Shown here piece after piece: positions 8,450-15,856 of a DNA stretch of 64,000 nt (its first letter is position 1; every line of letters begins with the position of its first letter). The DNA lies in NCBI GenBank assembly GCA_040880205.1, contig JBBDIU010000134.1, positions 1 through 64,000 on the forward strand, written 5' to 3'. Origin of the DNA: WACF01 sp040880205 (GTDB lineage Bacteria; Pseudomonadota; Gammaproteobacteria; Pseudomonadales; Cellvibrionaceae). Below the pieces are notes generated by a model. The model was not told the DNA's origin. It ran no database searches and saw nothing but the letters and a program-made list of their open reading frames with translations. Made by a program: the position numbers and the translations under genes.

Positions 8450-10243
8450 TTAGGACTCCAGAACGAACTTGAATACCTCGCGCGCACCCTCCACGGCGAC
8501 AGGGCGGCCGTCGACCAGGCTCGGCTTGAATTGAAACTTCTCGACCGCGCGCAACACCTGCCGGTCAAAAACGCCAGCGGGGGTCGCCTGGACAATACGG
8601 GGATCGACCACCCTTCCCCACCGATCAATGCTAAACGCGACCACGACCTCTCCCTCAATACCGCGGGTAAGCGCTCGCCGAGGGTACTCCGGCTTGACAA
8701 CCCGCACATGGGTGTAAGCTTCGGTCGCGTTTGCCGACTGCGCTTGCGCCGCCCGATTCAAAAAAGCCACCAGAGGATGGCTGGCCGGGGCTGGCGTCGA
8801 ATTTTTCGCTGCGGCGATGCCCACCGCCTCTTGTCTTTTCTCAAGGTCGGATTCGGACTCGTCGAAGAACTCCAGGGACTGCGCTGGCCACGGTGCCACC
8901 TCGTTCAAAGCCGGCGGCAACGCCGCCAATTGCAGCACGTCATTTTCCGCTTCTTTCCCGGGCCCGGCATCGTTTGCGGCAGTTTGCTCAAGCCATCCGC
9001 GCGTGGTTGTGTTGATTTTTGCAATGGTGGTTCGCAGCTCCGTGACCGCCGCCTGCTTTACCGCCGCGCGGTTGAATTCCGCTGGCTTTGGATTGGTGTC
9101 GATTTCACCCGCCACTTCGCCCGAGCCGGCCTCACGGGTGGCTGAAGAGCCAGAGAATCTGGTCAAATTTTCAGGCGCGAACACGGGCGCGTCGACCGCG
9201 ACCACCTCAACATAGTTAGCGCGCAAACTGGCCAAGGGCAGAACGACGAACAGGGTCAAACTCAAAGTAAGAATCGCGCGCGATGGACTGTTTTGAGCGC
9301 GGCTCACCGCCGGACTCAGGATTGAATTAACGCGACTGACCAATTGACTCGGCTCGCTCGAGACCGACATGGCCAGTGCCGAAGACGGCAAACGCCCTCC
9401 CGCGCACACCTGCCTGGCGACCTGAAGCAGATCGCTGGCGTAGTGGGTGCCTTTTACCCGCGCATTGAGCACCAGATCGTCGCAGGCGGATTCCGCGTTG
9501 TCTTCCAACCTTTTTAGTGCGCGCCAGCACAAGGGATTGATCCAATACAAGGCGCAAGCCAGGCGGGCAATTTGCTGGGTAAGCCAATCAAAGCGTCGGA
9601 TGTGCGCAACTTCGTGAAGCAAGGCACTGTGGACCAGTTGGCTGGACCAGCCGCGCGCGCTCCAGGGGACCAGTATGACGGGGCGCAAAAAGCCCCAGGT
9701 CACGGGCGAACTGATGAGGCGGGAGTAACGCAGTTCAACCGGGCGTCGGATGGAAAACTTTTGTTTCGCCCGCCGCAGCCCTTCTCGCCAGTGTGCGTCA
9801 TCAACAGGTCTGGCGACACAAGTCACCAGGAAAATTCCCGCGTTGGCCCACGCCTGTCTGAGCAAATTGACAAGTATCCCCAGCGCGTAGAGTAATATCG
9901 CACAAGACAGATAATCGTTGAAGTTCCAGGGGCTCGCGCCCGAGACTTCAGTGGCACCGGCACTTGCTGCCTGCGTTGGGAGCACCGCCAGTTCCGAATG
10001 CGCGACTTCCACAATCACGTCGATCGCGGGAATAACAATTGAAAAGAGCGGCAAAAACAACAGACCCGTGAGGACTGAGGCTATTAGCAGATGTCGGAAG
10101 GATGCAGAACGCCTCGCAAATTTCAGCAAGTAAAAACACAAAAAAAGCAACCCAACCGCCCGGGCGTTTGACGAGAGCAGGAGCGGTCCGGCCTCGGCAA
10201 ACAGGGTGCTGCCCTCGGCAAACGAAAATATCGGGTGATTCAT
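8450..10243 (-). CDS. BlaR1-like M56 metallopeptidase with C-terminal TonB domain
   Basis: 597 residues. Four or so N-terminal membrane helices, then a cytosolic zinc-protease segment with LLHEVAHIRRFD (HExxH) near residue 215, a further helix near residue 325, a long periplasmic linker and a C-terminal TonB domain (VVKPEYPRRALTRGIEGEVVVAF ... RAVEKFQFKPSLVDGRPV). In BlaR1/MecR1 systems the M56 protease, triggered by an outside signal, leads to cleavage of a BlaI repressor. Here the usual penicillin-binding sensor is replaced by a TonB-type domain, suggesting it senses or engages the Ton/outer-membrane receptor state. BlaI lies directly upstream on the same strand. Confidence 0.88.
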   Translation of the reverse strand: MNHPIFSFAEGSTLFAEAGPLLLSSNARAVGLLFLCFYLLKFARRSASFRHLLIASVLTGLLFLPLFSIVIPAIDVIVEVAHSELAVLPTQAASAGATEVSGASPWNFNDYLSCAILLYALGILVNLLRQAWANAGIFLVTCVARPVDDAHWREGLRRAKQKFSIRRPVELRYSRLISSPVTWGFLRPVILVPWSARGWSSQLVHSALLHEVAHIRRFDWLTQQIARLACALYWINPLCWRALKRLEDNAESACDDLVLNARVKGTHYASDLLQVARQVCAGGRLPSSALAMSVSSEPSQLVSRVNSILSPAVSRAQNSPSRAILTLSLTLFVVLPLASLRANYVEVVAVDAPVFAPENLTRFSGSSATREAGSGEVAGEIDTNPKPAEFNRAAVKQAAVTELRTTIAKINTTTRGWLEQTAANDAGPGKEAENDVLQLAALPPALNEVAPWPAQSLEFFDESESDLEKRQEAVGIAAAKNSTPAPASHPLVAFLNRAAQAQSANATEAYTHVRVVKPEYPRRALTRGIEGEVVVAFSIDRWGRVVDPRIVQATPAGVFDRQVLRAVEKFQFKPSLVDGRPVAVEGAREVFKFVLES

Positions 10244-10333
10244 AAGCTCACCCCTTTACCTGGTCGCATTCACGAAAAACAATGCGACGGTCAATGTCCC
10301 TGGCAAGCACACGAACCGCGCCTGCCTGTTTTG

Positions 10334-10729
10334 TTATTGTTGCTGTTCCTTGCGCTTGGCGATTTCGATAATTTCACCAAGCTGCTCTAGCTCTTCACTG
10401 GAAATTTTTTCTGACTGCATCCCCAACAAAGCATTGACCGCCTTGACCGAGGACCCTTCAAAAAATGTGTGGATAAGCCGGTCGAGTGCGGTCCGGCGGG
10501 CATCGTCCTGTTCGATAGCCACGGAATAGACGTAGCGCAGATTCTGCTCGCGATGTTTGATATGGCCTTTTTTCTCCAGGGTCGCGAGCATGGCGCGCAC
10601 CGCGGAATTGCTGGGCGGGTCGGGCAGGCGTTCGCGTATCTCCTCGGCACTGCTTTCACCGTAGCGAAACAGGATGTCGACGATCTGGCGTTGTCTGCGA
10701 CTCAGATGAAGAAGATGATTTTTGCCCAC
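10334..10729 (-). CDS. BlaI/MecI/CopY-family transcriptional repressor
   Basis: 131 residues with the winged-helix of the Penicillinase_R family (LSRRQRQIVDILFRYGESSAEEIRERLPDPPSNSAVRAMLATLEKKGHIKHR) and a C-terminal dimerisation helix set. It should bind dyad operators and be inactivated by proteolysis downstream of the M56 partner encoded 90 bp further on. It is divergent from the DUF3450/Exb/TonB operon; candidate operators (TGCTAT-TTTT-ATAGCA type) lie in front of that operon at 11312-11365 and at 11148-11163. Confidence 0.92.
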   Translation of the reverse strand: MGKNHLLHLSRRQRQIVDILFRYGESSAEEIRERLPDPPSNSAVRAMLATLEKKGHIKHREQNLRYVYSVAIEQDDARRTALDRLIHTFFEGSSVKAVNALLGMQSEKISSEELEQLGEIIEIAKRKEQQQ

Positions 10730-10789
10730 TCGGATGTCCCCTCAGGGTTCGCCCTGTCTGTCTATCGTGCTTGGCTGTCTATGTACCAT

Positions 10790-10880
10790 GCGTACCTGCT
10801 ACCTGCTGCTATCTGCTGCTATCTGCTGATACCTGCTGATACCTGCTGATACCTGTTACCTGTTACCTGTACCTGATACG
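10790..10880. repeat. Heptamer-type tandem array (CTGATAC/CTGCTAT/CTGTTAC)
   Basis: About 90 bases of imperfect short units such as TACCTGC, TATCTGC, GATACCTGCT and GTTACCT, immediately left of the MITE-like element. It belongs to the same heptamer class as 11070-11134. Confidence 0.75.
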
Positions 10881-10883
10881 AAA

Positions 10884-11063
10884 GGCACTTAGTTAAGCGA
10901 TTTTATGGGGCATTTACCCCGGTCGCGGTCTTGGGAGCGCCTTTTCGAGACGCGCCGTTAACCCTTCCATGGGGGCTCGGATGCAGCATCCCTGCTGCAT
11001 ACGGTCTCGAAAAGGCGCTCCCAAGACCGCAACCTACAACGTCGACTGGCTCAACTAAGTGCC
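10884..11063. mobile_element. MITE-like element A with terminal inverted repeats
   Basis: 180 bp bounded by perfect 11-bp terminal inverted repeats GGCACTTAGTT / AACTAAGTGCC. It contains no gene. The core is a long hairpin with 27-bp perfect arms (10925-10951 and 11004-11030) and an inner small palindrome ATGCAG-CATCCCTG-CTGCAT. A related copy with diverged ends and an N gap lies at 29093-29194, and another element with similar ends lies at 22411-22584. It sits between blaI and the operator-like sites, so it may be a later insertion into the control region. Confidence 0.75.
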
Positions 11064-11069
11064 ATTCTT

Positions 11070-11134
11070 ACCTGTTCCCTGTTCCCTGTTACCTGTTCCC
11101 TGTTCCCTGTTCCCTGATACCTGATACCTGATAC
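11070..11134. repeat. Heptamer tandem array (CTGTTCC / CTGATAC)
   Basis: Nine heptamer units of the CTGTTCC, CTGTTAC and CTGATAC types follow the right end of MITE-like element A. No gene is present. Confidence 0.85.
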
Positions 11135-11147
11135 TTTTGCAGCCTGT

Positions 11148-11163
11148 TGTTATTTTTATAGCA
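11148..11163. promoter_or_regulatory. Candidate BlaI operator (distal)
   Basis: TGTTAT-TTTT-ATAGCA is a 16-bp near-palindrome differing at one base from the perfect site at 11331-11346. It lies in the blaI/DUF3450 intergenic region. The assignment to BlaI is inference from position and dyad form. Confidence 0.45.
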
Positions 11164-11292
11164 CATCCCGACCTCTGTCAACCGCCGATTTGAATTTCAA
11201 ATATATCTTTTAAAAACAGCACGTTATCGGTCAGGTGGACGCCTCGGCCAGAGTCCTCGTCCCGCCAATGTAAATATTTATCAAACATTCTC

Positions 11293-11320
11293 TTGACTTT
11301 TCCTTACGCGATGTTATTTT
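11293..11320 (+). promoter_or_regulatory. Candidate promoter of the DUF3450-Exb-TonB operon
   Basis: A TTGACT -35-like box (11293-11298) and a TATTTT -10-like box (11315-11320) with a 16-bp spacer lie about 80 bases before the DUF3450 start codon. The -10 overlaps the first of three phased operator-like sites, which is what a repressed promoter would show. Confidence 0.45.
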
Positions 11321-11365
11321 TTACGCATGATGCTATTTTTATAGCATCTCGTTAATTTAATAGCA
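11312..11365. promoter_or_regulatory. Three phased BlaI-type operator candidates
   Basis: Three 16-bp sites start at 11312, 11331 and 11350, exactly 19 bp apart: TGTTAT-TTTT-TACGCA, TGCTAT-TTTT-ATAGCA (perfect, extended to GATGCTAT/ATAGCATC) and CGTTAA-TTTA-ATAGCA. The dyad form and the position between divergent blaI and its presumed target operon support repressor binding; no binding data are available here. Confidence 0.55.
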
Positions 11366-11402
11366 CCCCGCTGCAATTGACGGGCTTACAGGAGACATTC
11401 CA

Positions 11403-12236
11403 ATGGCTAATCGAACTGTTCAAGGGCAGACCTTACCGCGCCGCCGCTTGGGTCTGCTTGGGGCCTACAGCCTCTTACTCTCGGTGGCGCTGTCGGCCGG
11501 GGCAACGAGCTTCGCCGACATACTCGCGGCCGAAAAGGCGGCGGTGAAAGAAGGCGTCGCCAGCCAGCAGCGCATCGACCAGGTCGACGATGAGCGCGCC
11601 GAATTGGTCGGCGAATACCGCGGCGCGGTACGGCAGCAGGAAGATCTGGTGAAGTACAACAACCAACTGCGCTCGGTCGTTGAATCCCAGGAGAAGGAAG
11701 CCGCGTCCTTTAACGAGCAATTGCAACGGGTCAGTCATTTGGAAAGCGACATTGTGCCTTTGATGAGCGACATGTTGGACGCGCTGGAAAAATTTATCGC
11801 GCTCGATGCGCCCTTCCTCCCACGCGAGCGTCGCAACCGGGTGGCAAAACTGCGTGAGTTGTTTGGATCCGATGTCAGTAGTCCGGAAAAGTACCAGCGC
11901 ATCCTCGAAGCCTACCAAATCGAGAACGACTACGGCCGCACCATTGAAAGCTACGACGCCCCCCTGCCGGACAATGCTGCCGGTGGCGAACAAGTGGTGA
12001 GCTTTCTCAAGGTCGGCCGCGCGGTTTTTTTGTACCAAACCCTGGACGGCAAGAACTCATTTTATTGGCGCCCTGAGGAGCGCCAATGGCTGCCGCTTGA
12101 ACAACGCTTCAATCAGCCAGTGCGCCGTGGCATCCAAATGGCCCGCGAACAGATACCTTCGGATCTGCTTCTTTTGCCCGTTCTTATGCCGACAGTTATG
12201 CCGCCGGTTATGCCCACCGTTATGCCCCAGCCATGA
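11403..12236 (+). CDS. DUF3450 coiled-coil protein of the Ton system
   Basis: 277 residues: signal peptide (LGAYSLLLSVALSAGATSFA), a long coiled coil (about residues 40-115, ending in an LESDIVPLMSDMLDALEKFI helix) and a C-terminal segment with FYWRPEERQWLPL, typical of DUF3450. In gammaproteobacteria such genes head operons with extra ExbB/ExbD/TonB copies, and the protein is thought to act in the periplasm with them. The start has AGGAGA seven bases upstream. The extreme C-terminus is unusual: repeated (V/L)MP units (VLMPTVMPPVMPTVMPQP) encoded by GTTATGCC repeats at about 12178-12233. It is first in a tightly packed operon. Confidence 0.85.
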   Translation: MANRTVQGQTLPRRRLGLLGAYSLLLSVALSAGATSFADILAAEKAAVKEGVASQQRIDQVDDERAELVGEYRGAVRQQEDLVKYNNQLRSVVESQEKEAASFNEQLQRVSHLESDIVPLMSDMLDALEKFIALDAPFLPRERRNRVAKLRELFGSDVSSPEKYQRILEAYQIENDYGRTIESYDAPLPDNAAGGEQVVSFLKVGRAVFLYQTLDGKNSFYWRPEERQWLPLEQRFNQPVRRGIQMAREQIPSDLLLLPVLMPTVMPPVMPTVMPQP

Positions 12237-12250
12237 TCGAGGAGACGGCA

Positions 12251-13618
12251 ATGAAAAATATTACTCGCACAATATTCATCATGGCATTTGCGATCCTGAC
12301 GGCAACAACGGTCAGTGCCGATGTCACGGAACCCGTAAGCAGTCTCGAACAACTGCTTGACCGCGTCGTGCAAAGCCAACGCGCGGACGCGGTCGCAAAC
12401 CGCGAACGCGTTCAGGACTTTGTCAACCGGCGGGACCAGCAACGGCAATTGCTCGACGAGGTGCAAGCCGAGATCGCGGAACAAGAGCGAATCAGCGCCT
12501 CGCTTAAGCAGACAATTGAATCCAACAAGGACACGCTTGCCGAACTTGAAGATCAGTTGTTAACGCGGTTGGGAGATTTCGACGAACTGTTCGGGGTTAC
12601 CCGCCAAGTGGCTGGCGATACGCTGGCCCGGATTAACAGTTCCATTATCAGCGCCCAGTTTCCCGGTCGCGAGCGGGCATTGGCCAATATCGCCCAGGAG
12701 AAAAAGGCCCTGCCCTCCATAGAACAGCTATCGGAACTGTGGCTTATTCTGCTGCAAGAACAAACCGAACAGGCAAAAGTTGCCACCTTCAGCGCATCGA
12801 TCAATAACGCGGCCGGCGAAGTGGTGGAGAAACAAGTCACCCGCATCGGGCCATTCAATGCGGTGGCCGATGGCAACTTCCTGGTTTACAACGGCGATGC
12901 CGGCCGCCTGACTACCCTGCACCGGCAACCCGCCGCTGTTTATCGCCGCAGCGCCGAGCAAATGGAACATGCCGCACCGGGCCAATTGGTGACCGCCACC
13001 ATTGATCCTTCCAGCGGAGCGATTCTGAGTCTACTGGTGCAAGCACCCAACCTTTTGGAACGTTTTCATCAAGGCGGCCTGGTTGGCTACCTGGTAACGC
13101 TGTTGGCGGCCATCGGACTCACCATTGGCGTACAGCGCATGGCAAGTCTTTGGTGGACCGCCACCAAAGTGAAGCGGCAAATGCGATCAAAACAACTCGA
13201 TGACAACAATCCGCTCGGTCGCGTATTGCAATCCTACCAGGACAACACCAAAGCGGATCCAGAGACCCTGGAGCTGAAACTCGAGGATGCGGTGATGAAA
13301 GAAGTCCCAAAACTCGAACGGGGGCTGAATACCCTGAAAGTATTGGCCGCGGTTGCACCCTTGATGGGCCTGCTCGGCACGGTGATCGGGATGATCATTA
13401 CCTTTCAGTCGATCACCCTCTGGGGCACCGGCGATCCGAAGTTAATGGCGGGCGGCATATCCCAGGCCTTGATGACCACGGTGCTGGGCCTGATCGCCGC
13501 CATTCCACTGTTGCTGCTGCACAGCATGGCCAGCGGCAGAGCACGGTTGCTGCAGCAGATTCTGCAAGAGCAAAGCGCCGGCCTGCTGGCAAAACGAGCG
13601 GAGGTGGCCCGTGACTAG
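12251..13618 (+). CDS. exbB: ExbB/TolQ-type proton channel with long N-terminal periplasmic domain
   Basis: 455 residues: signal peptide (ITRTIFIMAFAILTATTVSA), a long helical periplasmic region (residues about 25-285), then the MotA/TolQ/ExbB membrane domain with GLNTLKVLAAVAPLMGLLGTVIGMI near residue 360 and GGISQALMTTVLGLIAAIPLLLL near residue 400. It energises a TonB protein with proton motive force. The large N-terminal extension marks the DUF3450-associated ExbB class, not canonical 240-residue ExbB. The ATG at 12251 has GAGGAG upstream; the frame from 12233 overlaps the previous stop. It overlaps the next gene by 8 bp. Confidence 0.88.
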   Translation: MKNITRTIFIMAFAILTATTVSADVTEPVSSLEQLLDRVVQSQRADAVANRERVQDFVNRRDQQRQLLDEVQAEIAEQERISASLKQTIESNKDTLAELEDQLLTRLGDFDELFGVTRQVAGDTLARINSSIISAQFPGRERALANIAQEKKALPSIEQLSELWLILLQEQTEQAKVATFSASINNAAGEVVEKQVTRIGPFNAVADGNFLVYNGDAGRLTTLHRQPAAVYRRSAEQMEHAAPGQLVTATIDPSSGAILSLLVQAPNLLERFHQGGLVGYLVTLLAAIGLTIGVQRMASLWWTATKVKRQMRSKQLDDNNPLGRVLQSYQDNTKADPETLELKLEDAVMKEVPKLERGLNTLKVLAAVAPLMGLLGTVIGMIITFQSITLWGTGDPKLMAGGISQALMTTVLGLIAAIPLLLLHSMASGRARLLQQILQEQSAGLLAKRAEVARD

Positions 13619-14195
13619 TCTGGATTTCAGCGCGATGCGGGGAATCCTGGCTCAACTCAATCCGCTCGCCGAACTGGAAGCGTTTCTTGCGCAAGGCGGT
13701 GTGGTACTGACGGTGATTATGCTGTGCACCTTTACCTTGTGGATGCTGATTCTGGAACGCTTTTACTACTTTTGGCGGGTTGCGAAAAAGGACCGGGAGC
13801 GGGCCCGCAACAGTTGGCAAGGCCGTTCGGATAGCCGCTCCTGGTATGCGCGGCAGATTCGGCGGCGGCTCATTTCCATTCTCCGGAATCGTTCCGAACA
13901 CAACCTTCACACCATAAAGGCGGTAGTGGCCATTGCACCGCTGTTGGGATTGCTGGGAACGGTAACGGGCATGATCGATGTGTTCGACGTGATGGCTTAT
14001 GCCGGCAGCGGCAACACGCGCGCGATGGCCGCCGGTGTGTCCAAGGCCACCATTCCCACCATGGCGGGAATGGTGGTGGCGCTCACCGGCATGCTCTGCG
14101 GTTTGCGTTTGCAACGACAACTTAAAGCCACGATGGAAGCGGCCAAGGCGCAGTTGGAACTGAAAACCCCGGGAGTACGTTATGAAAAAAATTAA
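13611..14195 (+). CDS. exbB: Second ExbB/TolQ-type proton channel
   Basis: 194 residues, the short canonical form: three membrane helices with HTIKAVVAIAPLLGLLGTVTGMIDVFDVMAYAGSGN and AMAAGVSKATIPTMAGMVVALTGM. Starts with GTG at 13611 behind GGAGGTGG, within the previous gene's last codons, so translation is coupled. Two ExbB-like and two ExbD-like proteins in one operon is the normal set for DUF3450-linked Ton systems. Confidence 0.9.
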   Translation: MTSLDFSAMRGILAQLNPLAELEAFLAQGGVVLTVIMLCTFTLWMLILERFYYFWRVAKKDRERARNSWQGRSDSRSWYARQIRRRLISILRNRSEHNLHTIKAVVAIAPLLGLLGTVTGMIDVFDVMAYAGSGNTRAMAAGVSKATIPTMAGMVVALTGMLCGLRLQRQLKATMEAAKAQLELKTPGVRYEKN

Positions 14196-14607
14196 GTCTC
14201 TCCGCAGTGGCGATGCCGAGGTCAACATGACGCCGATGCTGGACATCGTATTCATCATGCTGATCTTTTTTATTGTGGCTTCCAACATCGTGCGTGAGTC
14301 GGGTTTGGACGTCACGCAACGCAACGAGCAAAACGAGGAGCCCGAGACAGCGGCGAAAGTGCGCGCGATTTACATACAAATCTGCGCCGACGACAGCATT
14401 TTTATCGACCGCCGCGCGGTGGATGCACGTTCGATACGCGCCAAGGTGGAAGCGAAACTGGCGGCCGAGCCGAGCTCGGTCGTGGTGATCGAAACGCAAC
14501 AGCAGGCATCCACCGGATCGCTGGTAAGGGTTATGGATCAGGCGATTGCAGCCCGCGCGCCGGTCTCAATTGCTCCACAAGGTGCGCAATGCGCGCTCAA
14601 TGCATAG
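14182..14607 (+). CDS. exbD: ExbD/TolR biopolymer transport protein 1
   Basis: 141 residues: a short cytosolic N-terminus, EVNMTPMLDIVFIMLIFFIV with the membrane Asp needed for proton coupling, and a periplasmic domain ending QGAQCALNA. It overlaps the preceding ExbB by 14 bp and is 12 bp from the next ExbD. It forms the proton-conducting unit with ExbB. Confidence 0.92.
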   Translation: MKKIKSLRSGDAEVNMTPMLDIVFIMLIFFIVASNIVRESGLDVTQRNEQNEEPETAAKVRAIYIQICADDSIFIDRRAVDARSIRAKVEAKLAAEPSSVVVIETQQQASTGSLVRVMDQAIAARAPVSIAPQGAQCALNA

Positions 14608-14619
14608 CGGAGGCAGGCA

Positions 14620-15021
14620 ATGGATACCAATGGGCAAGCCGAGGACGAATTGGAAGTCAACATGACCCCCATGTTGGATATCGTTTTTATCATGCTGATA
14701 TTTTTTATCGTAACTGCCGTATTCGTTAAGGAATCCGGGGTGGAGGTTTTGCGGCCCGAAGCAAAAACGGCAACAACGATAAAACGCGTGTCCACCCTGA
14801 TTGGGATAACCGGGGACAACCAAATATGGATCGACAACCGGCAGGTTCAGTTGGATGAAGTCCGGACCCTGGTCAGTCAGCTCAAACAGGAAAACCCAAA
14901 GGGCAATGTAGTGATCACCGCCGATGCACAATCCGATTCGCGGGTGGTGGTTGAGGTTGTGCAACAACTGAATGACTTCGACATTGCCGGCGTTTCCATT
15001 GCCACCACGAAAGGAGGTTGA
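14620..15021 (+). CDS. exbD: ExbD/TolR biopolymer transport protein 2
   Basis: 133 residues with the same EVNMTPMLDIVFIMLIFFIV membrane segment as the preceding gene and a periplasmic domain (GNVVITADAQSDSRVVVEVVQQL). It is a diverged tandem duplicate of the first ExbD; keeping both suggests a heteromeric channel. GGAGG precedes the start. Confidence 0.92.
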   Translation: MDTNGQAEDELEVNMTPMLDIVFIMLIFFIVTAVFVKESGVEVLRPEAKTATTIKRVSTLIGITGDNQIWIDNRQVQLDEVRTLVSQLKQENPKGNVVITADAQSDSRVVVEVVQQLNDFDIAGVSIATTKGG

Positions 15022-15023
15022 TC

Positions 15024-15623
15024 ATGCTTGTTTACCTGACACGCGCCGCTATGGCCGGGCTACTCACCGTCGCCATCTTTCTGTTCATGCGTTACCTCAT
15101 CAATCCGCAGAATCCGCCCACATTGGAGGACGACCCCGGTGTCGACATTCGCATCACGCGGGAAAAGCGGAAGGAGGAAACCGAGCGCCGACAACGAAAA
15201 CTCCCCGCCGAACCTGAGCAAACGCCACCGCCACCGCCTCCGGCAAGTCAGCAGGAACGCGTCACCCTGGGCGAAGGCCAAGGCGGTTATGAATACGACT
15301 GGTCGGAGTGGAAGGCCGGCGAGGGACAGCAGATGCCCATGGACACGGATCGACGAGCCATGCCCATGGTGCGCATTCCCCCGCAGTATCCGGAGCGTGC
15401 CCTGCGGCAGGGTATCGAGGGGTGGGTGTTGTTGGAATTCACCATTACCCCGGTGGGCACGGTCGAGGAGATTCGCATTGTAGAAGCCGAACCGCCCAAT
15501 GTGTTTGACAGAGCGTCGATACGCGCACTGCAAGGTTGGAAATACCAACCCAAGATGGTGAACGGGCAACCGGTTGCGCAGTCCGGCATGCGAGACCTCA
15601 TCGTGTTCGAAATCCAGGATTAG
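15024..15623 (+). CDS. tonB: TonB-family energy transducer
   Basis: 199 residues: N-terminal membrane helix (AAMAGLLTVAIFLFMRYLI), a charged and proline-rich linker (PEQTPPPPPP) and a C-terminal TonB domain (RIPPQYPERALRQGIEGWVLLEF ... GWKYQPKMVNGQPV). It should couple the Exb channels to outer-membrane receptors, possibly the receptor at 19702-21996. The ATG at 15024 has AAGGAGG six bases upstream, placing it just after the ExbD stop. Its C-terminal domain resembles that of the M56 protein at 8450-10243. Confidence 0.92.
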   Translation: MLVYLTRAAMAGLLTVAIFLFMRYLINPQNPPTLEDDPGVDIRITREKRKEETERRQRKLPAEPEQTPPPPPPASQQERVTLGEGQGGYEYDWSEWKAGEGQQMPMDTDRRAMPMVRIPPQYPERALRQGIEGWVLLEFTITPVGTVEEIRIVEAEPPNVFDRASIRALQGWKYQPKMVNGQPVAQSGMRDLIVFEIQD

Positions 15624-15797
15624 TCAGTAACGTTTCGGGAGTGTTGACCATGGCCACCAACATAAATCAACAGCGCGCAAATCGTCCGGCGACATCGAGG
15701 CCTAGCCAATTGAGACTGACTTTTAACCCGGCGGATAATATCGCTGGGTTAATAGCAGGTACATGGATGTGCCGCCGTCGAATGGAAGTCGACGGGA

Positions 15798-15847
15798 GCT
15801 CGCGAAATACAGGGAGATTCGGGTATCTCCGCCGGTATTTCGCGAGC
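15798..15847. repeat. Hairpin at the 5' side of the TPR gene
   Basis: Perfect 13-bp arms GCTCGCGAAATAC / GTATTTCGCGAGC enclose a second pair GGAGAT / ATCTCC. It ends 9 bases before the preferred start of the TPR gene and lies inside the alternative longer reading frame. Confidence 0.7.
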
Positions 15848-15856
15848 GATGGACTG

